Shown: positions 15,466 through 23,212, counted from the first letter of the stretch. The stretch: 24,600 bases of DNA from an uncultured Pseudomonas sp. (GCA_946886875.1 CAMPJN010000012.1:1-24600); one strand, 5' to 3'. Numbers and translations are program-made. The notes: generated by a model from the letters alone, not told the origin.

Positions 15466-17225
15466 CAGCCACGCTCCTGGGTGTTCGTCCATATCTGCAG
15501 AAACCGTTCAGCATCAACCGCGCCGGTAATCCGCTGCGAGCGGCGCTCCTCACCGTCCGGGCCGATCCACAACAGAGTCGGCGGCCCCAATACCTGAAAA
15601 CGGCTGAGCAGGGCGCGGCTCGCCGCGTTGCTCTCGGTTACATCGGGGCGTAGCACGCGTACGCCTTGCAGGCTGGCCTGCACCGCGGGATTGCCGAACA
15701 CGTTTTTCTCCATGACTTTGCACGACACACACCAGTCCGCGTAGTAATCAACCAACACCCACTGGCTCTCGGCCTGGGCGGCGGCCAGCTCAGCTTCGAG
15801 CGCGGCCAGCTCGTTCATACCAATAAATTGCTGCTCGTTCGGGCCAGCGGCAACGGTGGTGCCGGCATAGACCTTGAGCGGCTGCATGGGGTCGCTGGCA
15901 CCACCGGCGGCACCCAGCAGCATCGCCATACCCCAGATTCCCAGAAGTGCGCCACCAGCCTTGCTCAGACTGGCGAGCTGTTGCACCTGACGCGACAGTT
16001 GCAGCAGCGCGCTGGCCAGCAGGATCAGCAGCGCTCCCCACAGGCCGAGCCAGATCGGCTCTGCCAATAGCGGTCGGATCACCAACAGCGCCGTGACCAG
16101 GAAGAGAAAACCAAACACCACCTTGACCCGATCCATCCACGCACCCGGTTTCGGCAAAAAGCGGCTGCCCAGGGTAACCAGCAAGACCAGCGGCGTGCCG
16201 ATACCCAGGCCCAGGGCGAACAACACCAGGCCACCGTGCAGCGCGTCACCACTTTGCGCGATATACAGCAAGGCGGCGGCCAGCGGGGCGGTCATGCACG
16301 GCCCGACCAGCAGGCCGGAGAACAAGCCGAGCATGCTGGCGCCGACCAGGCTGCCGCCTTGCTGCTTGCGTCCGGCATTCTCCAGACGGTCGCGCAGGGC
16401 TGCCGGCAGCTGCAACTCGAACAGGCCGAACATCGGCAAGGCCAGCAGCACAAACAGCGCGGCGAAGCTGGCGAGCAACCAGGGTTGTTGCAGCATGCCT
16501 TGCAGGTTGGCGCCCATCAGCGCGGCAACCACGCCCAGCGCGGCATACACCAGCGCCATACTCACCACATAGGCCGCCGCCAGCGCCAAGCCGCGACGCG
16601 GCGAGGTTCCGCTGCCCACCACAATGCCAGCGAGAATCGGCAACATCGGCAACGAGCACGGGGCAAAAGCCAGCAGCAGTCCCAGGCCGAAGAACACCAG
16701 CAAGCTCAGCGCCAGGGTCTGGTTTTGCAAGCCGCCGGCGAGGGCCTCATCCTCGGCCAGGGTTGCGTCTGGCTCGCTCGACGCGCCAGCGCCAGACAGC
16801 TCAACGTGCTGAGTCTGCGGTGGGTAGCAGAGCCCCGCGTCGGCGCAGCCTTGCCAGCCAATTTTGATGCTGCCAGTGTTGCCGGCTGGCAGGATCAGCT
16901 CCAGGCGCTCAGGATAGATCTGCGAGTTGCCGAAATACTCATCGCTATATGCCAGCCCTGGCGGCAACTCGGGCTCGCCGCCAGCAGGCAGACCGCCGAA
17001 CTGCAAACGATGCCTGTAGAGGTAGTAGCCGGGGGCGATGTCCCAGCGCAGCAAGGTTTCACCATTGGCTAGCGGCTCGACACTCAGGTCGAACGCCTGT
17101 TCGGCGGAGAGCAAGTCAGCCTGCTGGGCGTTACCCGCCAGCAGTGGATTGACTGAAAAGCTGGAGGCCTGCACCGGTTGCAGTAACCAGGCCCATAACA
17201 GAGAAAACAGCAGGAACGTCCGCAT
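15465..17225 (-). CDS. dsbD: Thiol:disulfide interchange protein DsbD (transmembrane electron carrier)
   Basis: The 586-residue start at 17225 gives a proper signal peptide (MRTFLLFSLLWAWLLQPVQA). An ATG at 17237 is the nearest alternative, and neither has a strong ribosome binding site. All three domains are complete. The alpha domain carries C127 and C133 (WQGCADAGLCYPP). The eight-helix beta domain carries C190 (LAFAPCSLPML) and C310 (LLVGPCMTAPL). The gamma domain is a thioredoxin fold with C499-V-S-C502 (YADWCVSCKVMEKN). It moves electrons from cytoplasmic thioredoxin to periplasmic DsbG and the TlpA-like partner. It heads the dsbDEG operon. A TTA-N8-TTAA box 48 bases upstream points to control by DsbR. 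Confidence 0.94.
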   Translation of the reverse strand: MRTFLLFSLLWAWLLQPVQASSFSVNPLLAGNAQQADLLSAEQAFDLSVEPLANGETLLRWDIAPGYYLYRHRLQFGGLPAGGEPELPPGLAYSDEYFGNSQIYPERLELILPAGNTGSIKIGWQGCADAGLCYPPQTQHVELSGAGASSEPDATLAEDEALAGGLQNQTLALSLLVFFGLGLLLAFAPCSLPMLPILAGIVVGSGTSPRRGLALAAAYVVSMALVYAALGVVAALMGANLQGMLQQPWLLASFAALFVLLALPMFGLFELQLPAALRDRLENAGRKQQGGSLVGASMLGLFSGLLVGPCMTAPLAAALLYIAQSGDALHGGLVLFALGLGIGTPLVLLVTLGSRFLPKPGAWMDRVKVVFGFLFLVTALLVIRPLLAEPIWLGLWGALLILLASALLQLSRQVQQLASLSKAGGALLGIWGMAMLLGAAGGASDPMQPLKVYAGTTVAAGPNEQQFIGMNELAALEAELAAAQAESQWVLVDYYADWCVSCKVMEKNVFGNPAVQASLQGVRVLRPDVTESNAASRALLSRFQVLGPPTLLWIGPDGEERRSQRITGAVDAERFLQIWTNTQERG

Positions 17226-17272
17226 GCATAGCCACATCTGAAAGGCGAGGTGCAGAGCATCGCAGTTGGCGG

Positions 17273-17287
17273 TTAAGTCAGGATTAA
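17273..17287. promoter_or_regulatory. DsbR box, perfect TTA-N8-TTAA, upstream of dsbD
   Basis: TTA-AGTCAGGA-TTAA agrees exactly with the DsbR consensus TTA-N8-TTAA that I recall from P. aeruginosa. It is nearly self-complementary (GTTAA-N7-TTAAC), so it reads on both strands. It lies 48 bases before the dsbD start and is the best candidate activation site for dsbDEG. Confidence 0.75.
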
Positions 17288-17341
17288 CGAAAGGCCAATC
17301 AACGCAAATTGGCACCGACAGCCAGTATTTTTCGCTCAGCG

Positions 17342-17356
17342 CTAACGTCGGCTTAA
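17342..17356. promoter_or_regulatory. Second, one-mismatch DsbR box near dsbR
   Basis: CTA-ACGTCGGC-TTAA differs from TTA-N8-TTAA at one base. It lies 42 bases before the dsbR start and 69 bases from the perfect box. It could give autoregulation of dsbRS or be a helper site for dsbD. Confidence 0.4.
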
Positions 17357-17398
17357 TCCTGTCAAGGGATACTTCAACCTCCACCACGGGCTGGGTCC

Positions 17399-18097
17399 AT
17401 GTACATATTGCTGACTGAAGACAACGCCTTGATTGCCAGCGGCGTCATGGCCGGGCTGACCGCCCAGGGCTTTCGCGTGATGCACGCGGCGAACGCAGGT
17501 GAAGCCGAAGCGCTGCTGCGCACCGTGCAGTTCGATGCGCTGGTGCTGGATATTGGCCTGCCGGATGAAGACGGTTTAAGCCTGTTGCGCCGCCTGCGTC
17601 AGCGCGGTGTGGCGTTACCCGTGTTGCTGCTGACGGCCCGCGACTCGATAGCCGACCGCGTTTCCGGCCTGCAGGACGGTGCCGACGATTATCTGGTCAA
17701 ACCCTTCAATCTGCGTGAACTCGCCGCGCGTCTGCATGCCTTGCTGCGCCGCGCCGCCGGACGTGCCAGCCCGCAGGTCGAACTCGGCCCGCTACGTTAC
17801 GACCCAGTGGCCTGTCAGGCGTTCTTGCATGATCAGCCGGTCGACCTGTCGCGCCGCGAACAGGTGCTGCTGCAGGCGCTGTTACAGAGTCCGGGCCGCG
17901 TCATAAGTGGCGAACAGCTCAAGGATGCGGTCTACGGCCTCGACGGAGAGGTCGAAAGTAATGCCCTCAACGTGCATATCCACCATCTGCGGCGCAAGCT
18001 GGGCAGCGGCATCGTCGAGACGATACGCGGTCTGGGCTACCGCCTGGGGCCAGCCGGGCATAACAACAACCCGGTCGAGAGCAGCAACAGCCCATGA
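17399..18097 (+). CDS. dsbR: OmpR/PhoB-family response regulator DsbR
   Basis: The 232-residue protein has a receiver domain at residues 1-115 with phospho-acceptor D51 (ALVLDIGLPDEDG), acidic pocket E7-D8 and K101 (DYLVKPFN). A winged-helix DNA-binding domain (about 125-222) ends in LNVHIHHLRRKLGSGIVETIRGLGYRL, typical of the OmpR family. It is divergent from dsbDEG and overlaps the kinase gene by ATGA. In P. aeruginosa the matching pair (PA2479-PA2480) is the copper-responsive DsbRS system, whose regulator activates dsbDEG. The boxes in the shared promoter region support the same job here. Confidence 0.92.
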   Translation: MYILLTEDNALIASGVMAGLTAQGFRVMHAANAGEAEALLRTVQFDALVLDIGLPDEDGLSLLRRLRQRGVALPVLLLTARDSIADRVSGLQDGADDYLVKPFNLRELAARLHALLRRAAGRASPQVELGPLRYDPVACQAFLHDQPVDLSRREQVLLQALLQSPGRVISGEQLKDAVYGLDGEVESNALNVHIHHLRRKLGSGIVETIRGLGYRLGPAGHNNNPVESSNSP

Positions 18098-19428
18098 GTC
18101 TACGTCTGCGTCTGACCCTTATTCTAGGTTCGGCCTTTGTGCTGCTCTGGTCGCTGGCAGCCGTGTGGATGCTGTTTGATCTGCGCAATCAGCTGACGCT
18201 CTCGCTCGATCAGCGTCTGGCCGCCTCTGCACGCATGGTTGCGGGATTGCTGGCGCAACTTCCGCCCCCGCAGCAAGGGGAATCAGGAACTCCGCTGAGC
18301 ACCGAACAGCTAGGCATTCCCGAAGGCATTGCCTGCCAGATCAGCTCTGTACGCGGTGAGATTCTGGCCAGCAGTCGAGCCGCGCCGGATAGCGCCCTGG
18401 GCATTCAGGGCGCTGGTTTTCATGAGCGAGCCATTGGCGATGTCACCTGGCGGACCTTCACCCTGATCGAGGGTGATATGCGCGTGACCACCGCCGATCG
18501 TCTGGATGAGCGCGACACCCTCAAACGCTCCATTCTGCTCGCCGCCGTAGCGCCTGTGCTGCTGGCTTTGCTGGGTAGCCTGCTGGTGCTCTGGTTTGGC
18601 CTGAGCCGCGAGTTATCGCCTTTGCGGCGCATCCGCCAAGCGCTGGCCCAGCGCAACGCCGACAGCATCGAGCCGCTGCATATCGAAGGCTTGCCCCAGG
18701 AACTGCAACCGCTGGTGGAAGCCCAGAATCAGCTGTTTCAACGTATCGCCCAGGCGATCGAGCGCGAGCGTCGCCTGACCAACGATGCCGCCCACGAACT
18801 GCGCAGCCCGCTGACGGCGATAAAAACCCACCTGCAGGTTGCCGGCATGACCGAGGGTGAAACCGCCCGCCAGGCACTGGCGCACGCAGAAGCCGGTGCC
18901 GACCGCCTGCATCAGACCCTGGAGCAATTGCTGCTGTTGGCGCGGGTGGAGGGCAGGCTGCCGTTTGACGAGCACCTGCAATACAACGCCGCAGAAATAG
19001 CCCGGATGGCCATCAGCGACGCCCAGCACCAGGGCAACCCCCCAATCGAACTGCAACTGCTCGACGCCAGTGCGCAGTGCTTACTGGATATGCCACCAAC
19101 CCTGGCCATTGCCGCCTTGCGCAACCTGCTGGACAACGCCCAGCGTCATACCCCGCCAGGCACCTTAGTCAGCCTGAGCGTGCAATCTCGTGGAGAGCGC
19201 GTCTGCTTCAGCGTGTGCGATGCGGGGCCTGGTGTGGCACCGGACCAACTCGCCCATCTGACCGAGCGCTTCTGGCGCAACTCAGCCGCTGAAGGCAGCG
19301 GCCTGGGGCTGTCAATCGTCAAAGCCATCGCCGAACGCTGCAACTGCGAACTTGAGTTTGTAAATACGGGCAAAGGGCTCTGTGTGAGCTTGCTGGTGGT
19401 TACCGGCGCGGGAAGAACAGCGCTTTGA
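18094..19428 (+). CDS. dsbS: Sensor histidine kinase DsbS (probable copper sensor)
   Basis: The 444-residue protein has TM1 (about residues 8-28), a periplasmic sensor region (about 30-145), TM2 (about 147-169) and a linker. The dimerisation domain has H234 (DAAHELRSPLT). The HATPase domain has the N box (LRNLLDNAQRHTP), G1 (CDAGPGVAP) and G2 (GSGLGLSIVKAI). The sensor region has a single cysteine, C81 (GIACQISS). In P. aeruginosa DsbS, as I recall, Cys82 is needed for copper binding, which switches off its phosphatase activity. The close position suggests conserved copper sensing. Translation is coupled to dsbR. No clear terminator follows. Confidence 0.92.
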   Translation: MSLRLRLTLILGSAFVLLWSLAAVWMLFDLRNQLTLSLDQRLAASARMVAGLLAQLPPPQQGESGTPLSTEQLGIPEGIACQISSVRGEILASSRAAPDSALGIQGAGFHERAIGDVTWRTFTLIEGDMRVTTADRLDERDTLKRSILLAAVAPVLLALLGSLLVLWFGLSRELSPLRRIRQALAQRNADSIEPLHIEGLPQELQPLVEAQNQLFQRIAQAIERERRLTNDAAHELRSPLTAIKTHLQVAGMTEGETARQALAHAEAGADRLHQTLEQLLLLARVEGRLPFDEHLQYNAAEIARMAISDAQHQGNPPIELQLLDASAQCLLDMPPTLAIAALRNLLDNAQRHTPPGTLVSLSVQSRGERVCFSVCDAGPGVAPDQLAHLTERFWRNSAAEGSGLGLSIVKAIAERCNCELEFVNTGKGLCVSLLVVTGAGRTAL

Positions 19429-19991
19429 AAGATTCAGCCTCCGTCAGTTCGAAACGGGGTAGCTATTTACAAATCTGAAGGCCGCTTTTGGTCAATTGCG
19501 ACGGGTCACCCTCTGCAGCGAACAGAGAAAAAGAGAGAGATCTTCCAGAGCGCAAAGCCAGCTGGCGATTGGCTACGGCCTCGAAGTTGCAAGCCCAAAG
19601 AAGGATGGCTATTAGCCATAAAAATACTTGTGACGAAGGAGGCTCTCGGCTAGCTTCAATCAACGCAATGACGCACCCCGCAGGCTGGATGCCCGTTACC
19701 TTCCTTCCTGTTTGGCATTTACAGAGTTTCAGTGGGTGTTCAGCTGATGGCTGAAATTGACCTGTTACAGAGGGGCAGCATGGTTTACGACAATGCTTGC
19801 TGGGGATTCGTGGTCTGTCCCCCTATCACTCGTTCTCACTATTACTTGTGACCCCTATGCACGGTGGGTGTGGGAGGAGAGGCACCGTGAGGTGTCTCCC
19901 TATCCCGATTAGGTTGCAATGGCAGCCGACGGCCCCCTCAATCCCGTGCCGTTCATGCGCACAATTCACCTGACAACATCGGAGGCAGAAG
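19429..19991. other. 563-bp gap without a convincing gene
   Basis: Short frames on both strands here show no domain pattern, no ribosome binding site and no GC bias at third positions. What can be seen is a purine-rich run near 19523-19542, a GGTCTGTCCCCCT motif at 19812-19824 and an 8-bp hairpin at 19879-19898 (GAGGCACC, loop GTGA, GGTGTCTC). The hairpin would lie in the leader or promoter region of the next gene. AT content is higher than in the flanking genes, as expected for old intergenic or mobile debris. Confidence 0.6.
19812..19824 (-). repeat. GGGGACAGA-type motif, copy 1 (minus strand)
   Basis: The minus strand reads AGGGGGACAGACC. The core GGGGACAGA recurs on the plus strand at 20415-20423. 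From memory, such strings often border REP-associated transposase genes and their remnants in Pseudomonas. No transposase is left here. Confidence 0.3.
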
Positions 19992-20288
19992 ATGATCCTG
20001 GTAATCGGTCGAGTTTTGATAAGGGAAGGAAGCATCTCTCAGGCGCTCCAGCTCAGTCTCGAGCATGTTGCGCGCTCCCGGGCTGAGCCGGGTTGCGTAT
20101 CCCACAGCGTTCATCAAGACGCCGAGAATTCGATGTGTCTGGTCTTTGTCGAGGAATGGGCTGACCAGGCAGCGCTTCAGCAGCATTTCAAGGTCGCAGA
20201 ATCCAGAGTGTTCGCCAAAGAGCTTTCTGCCCTTGCAGCCGAGCCGCCCAGCATGGTCATCTACAACGCAACGGCGGTTGGTCAATGA
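19992..20288 (+). CDS. Antibiotic-biosynthesis-monooxygenase (ABM) fold protein, YgiN-like
   Basis: The 98-residue protein has the length and pattern of single-domain ABM proteins: ILVIGRVLIREGSISQAL as first strand and helix, then SRAEPGCVSHSVHQDAEN, then VFVEEWADQAALQQHFK. These are dimeric ferredoxin-like folds. Members include quinol monooxygenases that oxidise quinols without a metal or flavin cofactor. A good ribosome binding site (GGAGG, 19981-19985) precedes the ATG. It stands alone between a gene-poor stretch and a convergent dioxygenase gene. The exact substrate is unknown, and some family members are not enzymes. Confidence 0.85.
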   Translation: MILVIGRVLIREGSISQALQLSLEHVARSRAEPGCVSHSVHQDAENSMCLVFVEEWADQAALQQHFKVAESRVFAKELSALAAEPPSMVIYNATAVGQ

Positions 20289-20410
20289 GGCCCATGCATC
20301 CGTCCCCGGTTGGTTATATGTACCAAAAATGAACATGGGTTCGGCTCCAGCAAGAGTCGCGTCGCTACGGCACTTACATGCGGTAGAACGCTGGGACTAG
20401 ATTCAGGGGG

Positions 20411-20429
20411 AAAAGGGGACAGATTTATG
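20411..20429 (+). repeat. GGGGACAGATTTAT-type motif, copy 2
   Basis: AAAAGGGGACAGATTTATG lies 28 bases beyond the 3' end of the dioxygenase gene. The complement of a related string, GGGGAGGATTTATTT, occurs at 21313-21331. The two face each other around the dioxygenase gene, about 920 bases end to end. This resembles borders of REP-transposase elements, by memory only. Confidence 0.35.
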
Positions 20430-20456
20430 TATTGCCTTAAGCCCGTTCTGGTCAGG

Positions 20457-21137
20457 CTACCCAGCGCCCAAGGCAAAGTCCGCGGGATCGAAACTATCGG
20501 TCGTGTCCATCCGAATACTCCGCAGATCCGCTGTTTCCAGATGAGAGGCATATAGAGACTGCGAAAAATAGCTGATCAGGATGGCGCGCCGGCGTGCGCC
20601 GCTTGAGTTCAGACTACCCGCGTGCACCAGATCGACATCAAACACCAGGATGTCGCCTGCGGAGCCTGAAAGCTGCACAGAGCGGGACTCGTCATTGAAG
20701 TCGAATGGCGGCTCTCCCTGCTCGGGGCGATGGCTGCCGGGAACGATACGGGTCGCGCCGTTCTCGGGGCCGTAATCGTCGAAATAAACCAGGGCGTTCG
20801 CCATGTCGCCTGGCCGTTGGGCCGACAAGTCGCGGTGCAGTCGCTGATGACCGCCACCTGCCAGGGGCTCGCGACCCTCCACCTGGGAGAGAAAGAAGCG
20901 TTCCCCGATCAACTCGCCAACCACCGTCAGTACCTGCGGCAGACGACACACCGCCTGAACCTTCGAATCCAGGTCCAGCAGCGAATGGCGCCAGTCCATG
21001 CCCCGCGGCACCGGCCATTGCTCCGACGGCTTCACCCCCGCATCGAACGCGGCGCGAAGGCCACCCAGCCACTCGGCGGGGATCGCTCGACGGAGCAGTA
21101 CATAACCATCTCGATGGAGTTGCTCGCGGTCAGTCAT
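20457..21137 (-). CDS. Phytanoyl-CoA dioxygenase (PhyH)-family Fe(II)/2-oxoglutarate oxygenase
   Basis: The 226-residue protein has a jelly-roll fold with the iron ligands H101 and D103 (RLHRDLSAQ) and a distal H172 (VFDVDLVHAGSLN). The Arg cluster near 182-184 (GARRRAILISYF) should bind 2-oxoglutarate. The opening LHRDGYVLLRRAIP is the usual PhyH start. It would hydroxylate a small molecule using O2 and 2-oxoglutarate, releasing CO2 and succinate. GAGGAAG lies right before the ATG. It has no operon partner and sits in an accessory-looking stretch between GGGGACAGA-like motifs. The substrate is unknown. Confidence 0.88.
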   Translation of the reverse strand: MTDREQLHRDGYVLLRRAIPAEWLGGLRAAFDAGVKPSEQWPVPRGMDWRHSLLDLDSKVQAVCRLPQVLTVVGELIGERFFLSQVEGREPLAGGGHQRLHRDLSAQRPGDMANALVYFDDYGPENGATRIVPGSHRPEQGEPPFDFNDESRSVQLSGSAGDILVFDVDLVHAGSLNSSGARRRAILISYFSQSLYASHLETADLRSIRMDTTDSFDPADFALGAG

Positions 21138-21198
21138 GGCTTCCTCAATTCCCTTACCAGCAAGCCGGTATAGCTATTAATAAATGATGTGAAGGATT

Positions 21199-21259
21199 GT
21201 AGGGTGCGCCGTGCGCACAGCGCTGGCTGCAGACTCCAGGTGCGCACGGCGCACCCTAC
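21199..21259. repeat. Perfect 20-bp inverted repeat (REP/MITE-like)
   Basis: Arms 21199-21218 (GTAGGGTGCGCCGTGCGCAC) and 21240-21259 (its exact reverse complement) are separated by 21 bases. The hairpin lies between the start of the dioxygenase gene and the end of the cyclophilin-like gene. GTAGGGTGCGCC-type repeats are common between genes in several Pseudomonas groups. The lack of any mismatch suggests recent insertion or maintained structure. Confidence 0.8.
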
Positions 21260-21312
21260 CGCACCACGCTTTCCCAAAAACGCGCCATGCCATACCTGAT
21301 TGGTACATAGCC

Positions 21313-21331
21313 AAATAAATCCTCCCCGTTT
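21313..21331 (-). repeat. GGGGACAGATTTAT-like motif, copy 3 (degenerate)
   Basis: AAATAAATCCTCCCCGTTT on the plus strand is the complement of AAACGGGGAGGATTTATTT, close to the motif at 20411-20429 in opposite orientation. It may be the other end of a decayed element around the dioxygenase gene. Confidence 0.25.
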
Positions 21332-21358
21332 AGGTCGCCTGTTAGGAGGCAATCTGAA

Positions 21359-21847
21359 TTAGTCCACGGAAAACACCACCCGTACGCCGCGTCGGCCAAG
21401 CGCCTGGGCTAGGCCAGTGGGGTTATCCACGCGCCCGAGGCGGGTGTATGAGTACGATGAGTCGAAGGTCGCATAGAACACCACCAAGGTGTCCGAGCCG
21501 TACAGCATAAGGTCGCCGCTGTGGATGGTCCCTGGCCGGCTCGCGTTTGTGGCTAATTCCTGCGCCAGGTTGGCGTACTTTTCGTTGCCATTGTGCTCGG
21601 CCATGTCCAGCGTGAGTGGCAGCCGCGCGGTAAGGGCTCGGGCGGTTTCGTTATCAGCCAGGGTGATAGCGAAGCGCCGTTCGCCGACTGTCATCCACAT
21701 CCGTGATTTCTCCGGTCTCACGGATGCGGGCAGGGCATCCGCGGAAGCTACAGCGGGTGAGGCCGGCGGCTGATCGGCTTCGCAGCCGCCGAACATGAGC
21801 AGGCCGAGCAGCAGGCCCAGGTTGCTCCTGAGGTGGCTGAGGATCAT
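21359..21847 (-). CDS. Cyclophilin-like fold lipoprotein
   Basis: The ATG at 21847 is chosen over the longer frame to 21931 because GGAGAAAC lies just before it and a signal sequence begins there. The 162-residue product has a signal ending LMFGGC (Cys22, a weak lipobox), then a Pro/Ala-rich linker (about 25-47). A cyclophilin-like barrel follows (WMTVGERRFAITLADNETARALTARLP, then HSGDLMLYGSDTLVVFYATF and YTRLGRVDNPTGLAQAL). The fold is related to cyclophilins, but these proteins usually lack known isomerase activity. It lies 90 bases after the hydrolase gene on the same strand and is probably co-transcribed. Its role is unknown. Confidence 0.8.
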   Translation of the reverse strand: MILSHLRSNLGLLLGLLMFGGCEADQPPASPAVASADALPASVRPEKSRMWMTVGERRFAITLADNETARALTARLPLTLDMAEHNGNEKYANLAQELATNASRPGTIHSGDLMLYGSDTLVVFYATFDSSYSYTRLGRVDNPTGLAQALGRRGVRVVFSVD

Positions 21848-21937
21848 GACGTTTCTCCTTGTTCTGGCAGGCTGCGAACAATGGCGCAGCGCCCCAAGCC
21901 TGCCTGTTGGGGGCGGCAAGGGGCGCTTCAAGCCAGG

Positions 21938-22966
21938 TTACTTCAGGTTGTCCTGGAAGAACCGGGTCAACTTGTCGAAGGGTATGAGGTTCACCCGATC
22001 GTACAGATCGACGTGTCCGGCGTTGGGCACGATAACCAGTTCCTTGGGTTCGCCAGCCAGTCGGAAAGCCTCTTCGCTGAACTCGCGCGAATGGGCGGCA
22101 TCGCCGGTGATGAACAGCATCGGGCGGGGCGAGATCGTCTCGATGTCCGCAAACGGGTAGAAGTTCATGAACTTGATGTTGCTGGTCAGCGTTGGGTGGG
22201 TGGTCAATTCCGGCGACGAGCTTGCCGGGGTGAACTCGCCGCGCGACGTGCGGTAGAAGTCATAGAACTCGCGTTGGATCGGGTGGGTATCGGCATTCAG
22301 TTCATGTACGGTGCCGCCGGTGTACTCGGTCTTGCCGTCGGTGAACTCCACATAGCGCTGTTCGGCCGCTGCGGCGATCACCTGCTTGCGTTGCTCCAGG
22401 GTCTGCGAGTGCTTGAGGCCGTTGCGGTTGGCGGCGCCCATGTCGTACATGCTGACAGTGGCAATCGCCCTCATGCGTGGGTCGATCTTGGCTGCGCTGA
22501 TGACGAAGCTGCCGCTACCGCAAATACCCAGCACACCAATACGCTTGCGATCGATGAAGGATTGGCTGCCGAGGTAGTCCACGGCGGCGCTGAAATCTTC
22601 GGCATACATATCGGGCAGCACGGCATTGCGCGGCGTGCCCTCGCTGTCGCCCCAGAAGGATAGGTCCAGCGACAGCGTGACGAAACCCTGCTCGGCCATT
22701 TTGCTGGCGTAGAGATTCGCGCTCTGCTCCTTCACCGCCCCCATAGGGTGGCCGACGACGATGGCGGCGTTCTTGGCTGCGCGGTCGAGGCCAAGCGGGG
22801 TGAACAGGTTACCCGCCACCTTCATCCCGTATTGATTGTTGAAGGAGACCTTTTCCACGGTCACCTTGTCGCTTTTGTAAAAGTTGTCCGCACCATTCGA
22901 CATGTCGGCTCCCATTGATGAGAAAGAGGTGATGATTAGCCCTAAGGCAAGCAAGATTCTTTTCAC
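21938..22966 (-). CDS. Secreted alpha/beta hydrolase (dienelactone hydrolase-like)
   Basis: The 342-residue protein starts at GTG, supported by GAGGAAAT 8 bases upstream and by a signal peptide (MKRILLALGLIITSFSSMGA). The body has the alpha/beta hydrolase pattern AAIVVGHPMGAVKEQ and then GVLGICGSGSFVISAAKID. The nucleophile is either C149 (G-I-C) or S151, because the elbow is not a clean GxSxG. An acid (FITGDAAHSRE) and a His (PNAGHVDLYDR) follow. Such enzymes hydrolyse esters or lactones, probably in the periplasm here. It heads a minus-strand pair with the cyclophilin-like lipoprotein and is divergent from an AraC regulator. Confidence 0.87.
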   Translation of the reverse strand: MKRILLALGLIITSFSSMGADMSNGADNFYKSDKVTVEKVSFNNQYGMKVAGNLFTPLGLDRAAKNAAIVVGHPMGAVKEQSANLYASKMAEQGFVTLSLDLSFWGDSEGTPRNAVLPDMYAEDFSAAVDYLGSQSFIDRKRIGVLGICGSGSFVISAAKIDPRMRAIATVSMYDMGAANRNGLKHSQTLEQRKQVIAAAAEQRYVEFTDGKTEYTGGTVHELNADTHPIQREFYDFYRTSRGEFTPASSSPELTTHPTLTSNIKFMNFYPFADIETISPRPMLFITGDAAHSREFSEEAFRLAGEPKELVIVPNAGHVDLYDRVNLIPFDKLTRFFQDNLK

Positions 22967-22991
22967 GTGATATTTCCTCTGTTGAGTTGCT

Positions 22992-23008
22992 CTGATTCGT
23001 GTAATCAG
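22992..23008. promoter_or_regulatory. Dyad CTGATT-N5-AATCAG upstream of the hydrolase
   Basis: The perfect 6-bp arms lie 26 bases before the GTG start at 22966. It could be an operator for the AraC regulator or another factor, or a hairpin at the end of the possible gene remnant that stops at 23009. The sequence does not decide between these. Confidence 0.3.
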
Positions 23009-23212
23009 TCAGCCAAGGTGGCGTTGAGCATTCGCTCGTTGGAGATCGTTGATCTGGCCGGTCGCACGTTCGATTTCGCAGGTGGTGATCTGCAGCGATT
23101 CGAGTGGCTTGTCGCTGCGCTGGCTGCTGTAGGTGTACGAGCATTGGAGACCCACATCCTGCTCAGTTCTGGAGGCCATTTTGCGGTTATGCCCAGATGC
23201 TCTGTAGCGCAT
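23009..23212 (-). pseudogene. Possible gene remnant or small gene (67 codons)
   Basis: This minus-strand frame lies in the 341-bp gap between the hydrolase and araC (22967-23307). Its second half (SYTYSSQRSDKPLESLQITT...ERATGQINDLQR) uses mostly C- or G-ending codons, unlike the other frames there, which is a coding signature. No ribosome binding site precedes either ATG (23212 or 23179), and the first part has weak codon bias. I do not recognise the family. It may be the 3' end of a lost gene or a real small protein. The rest of the gap (23213-23307) shows only the GAGG ribosome binding site of araC. Confidence 0.3.

Noticed and set aside
16236..17072. 278-codon plus-strand frame opposite dsbD
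   Set aside because: It is antisense to dsbD, in which every catalytic Cys is conserved.
19488..19754. Open frames in the gap after dsbS (both strands)
   Set aside because: There is no ribosome binding site, third-position GC bias or domain pattern.
21833..22663. 276-codon plus-strand frame opposite the hydrolase
   Set aside because: The minus-strand hydrolase has a signal peptide, ribosome binding site and fold motifs. The plus frame has none.
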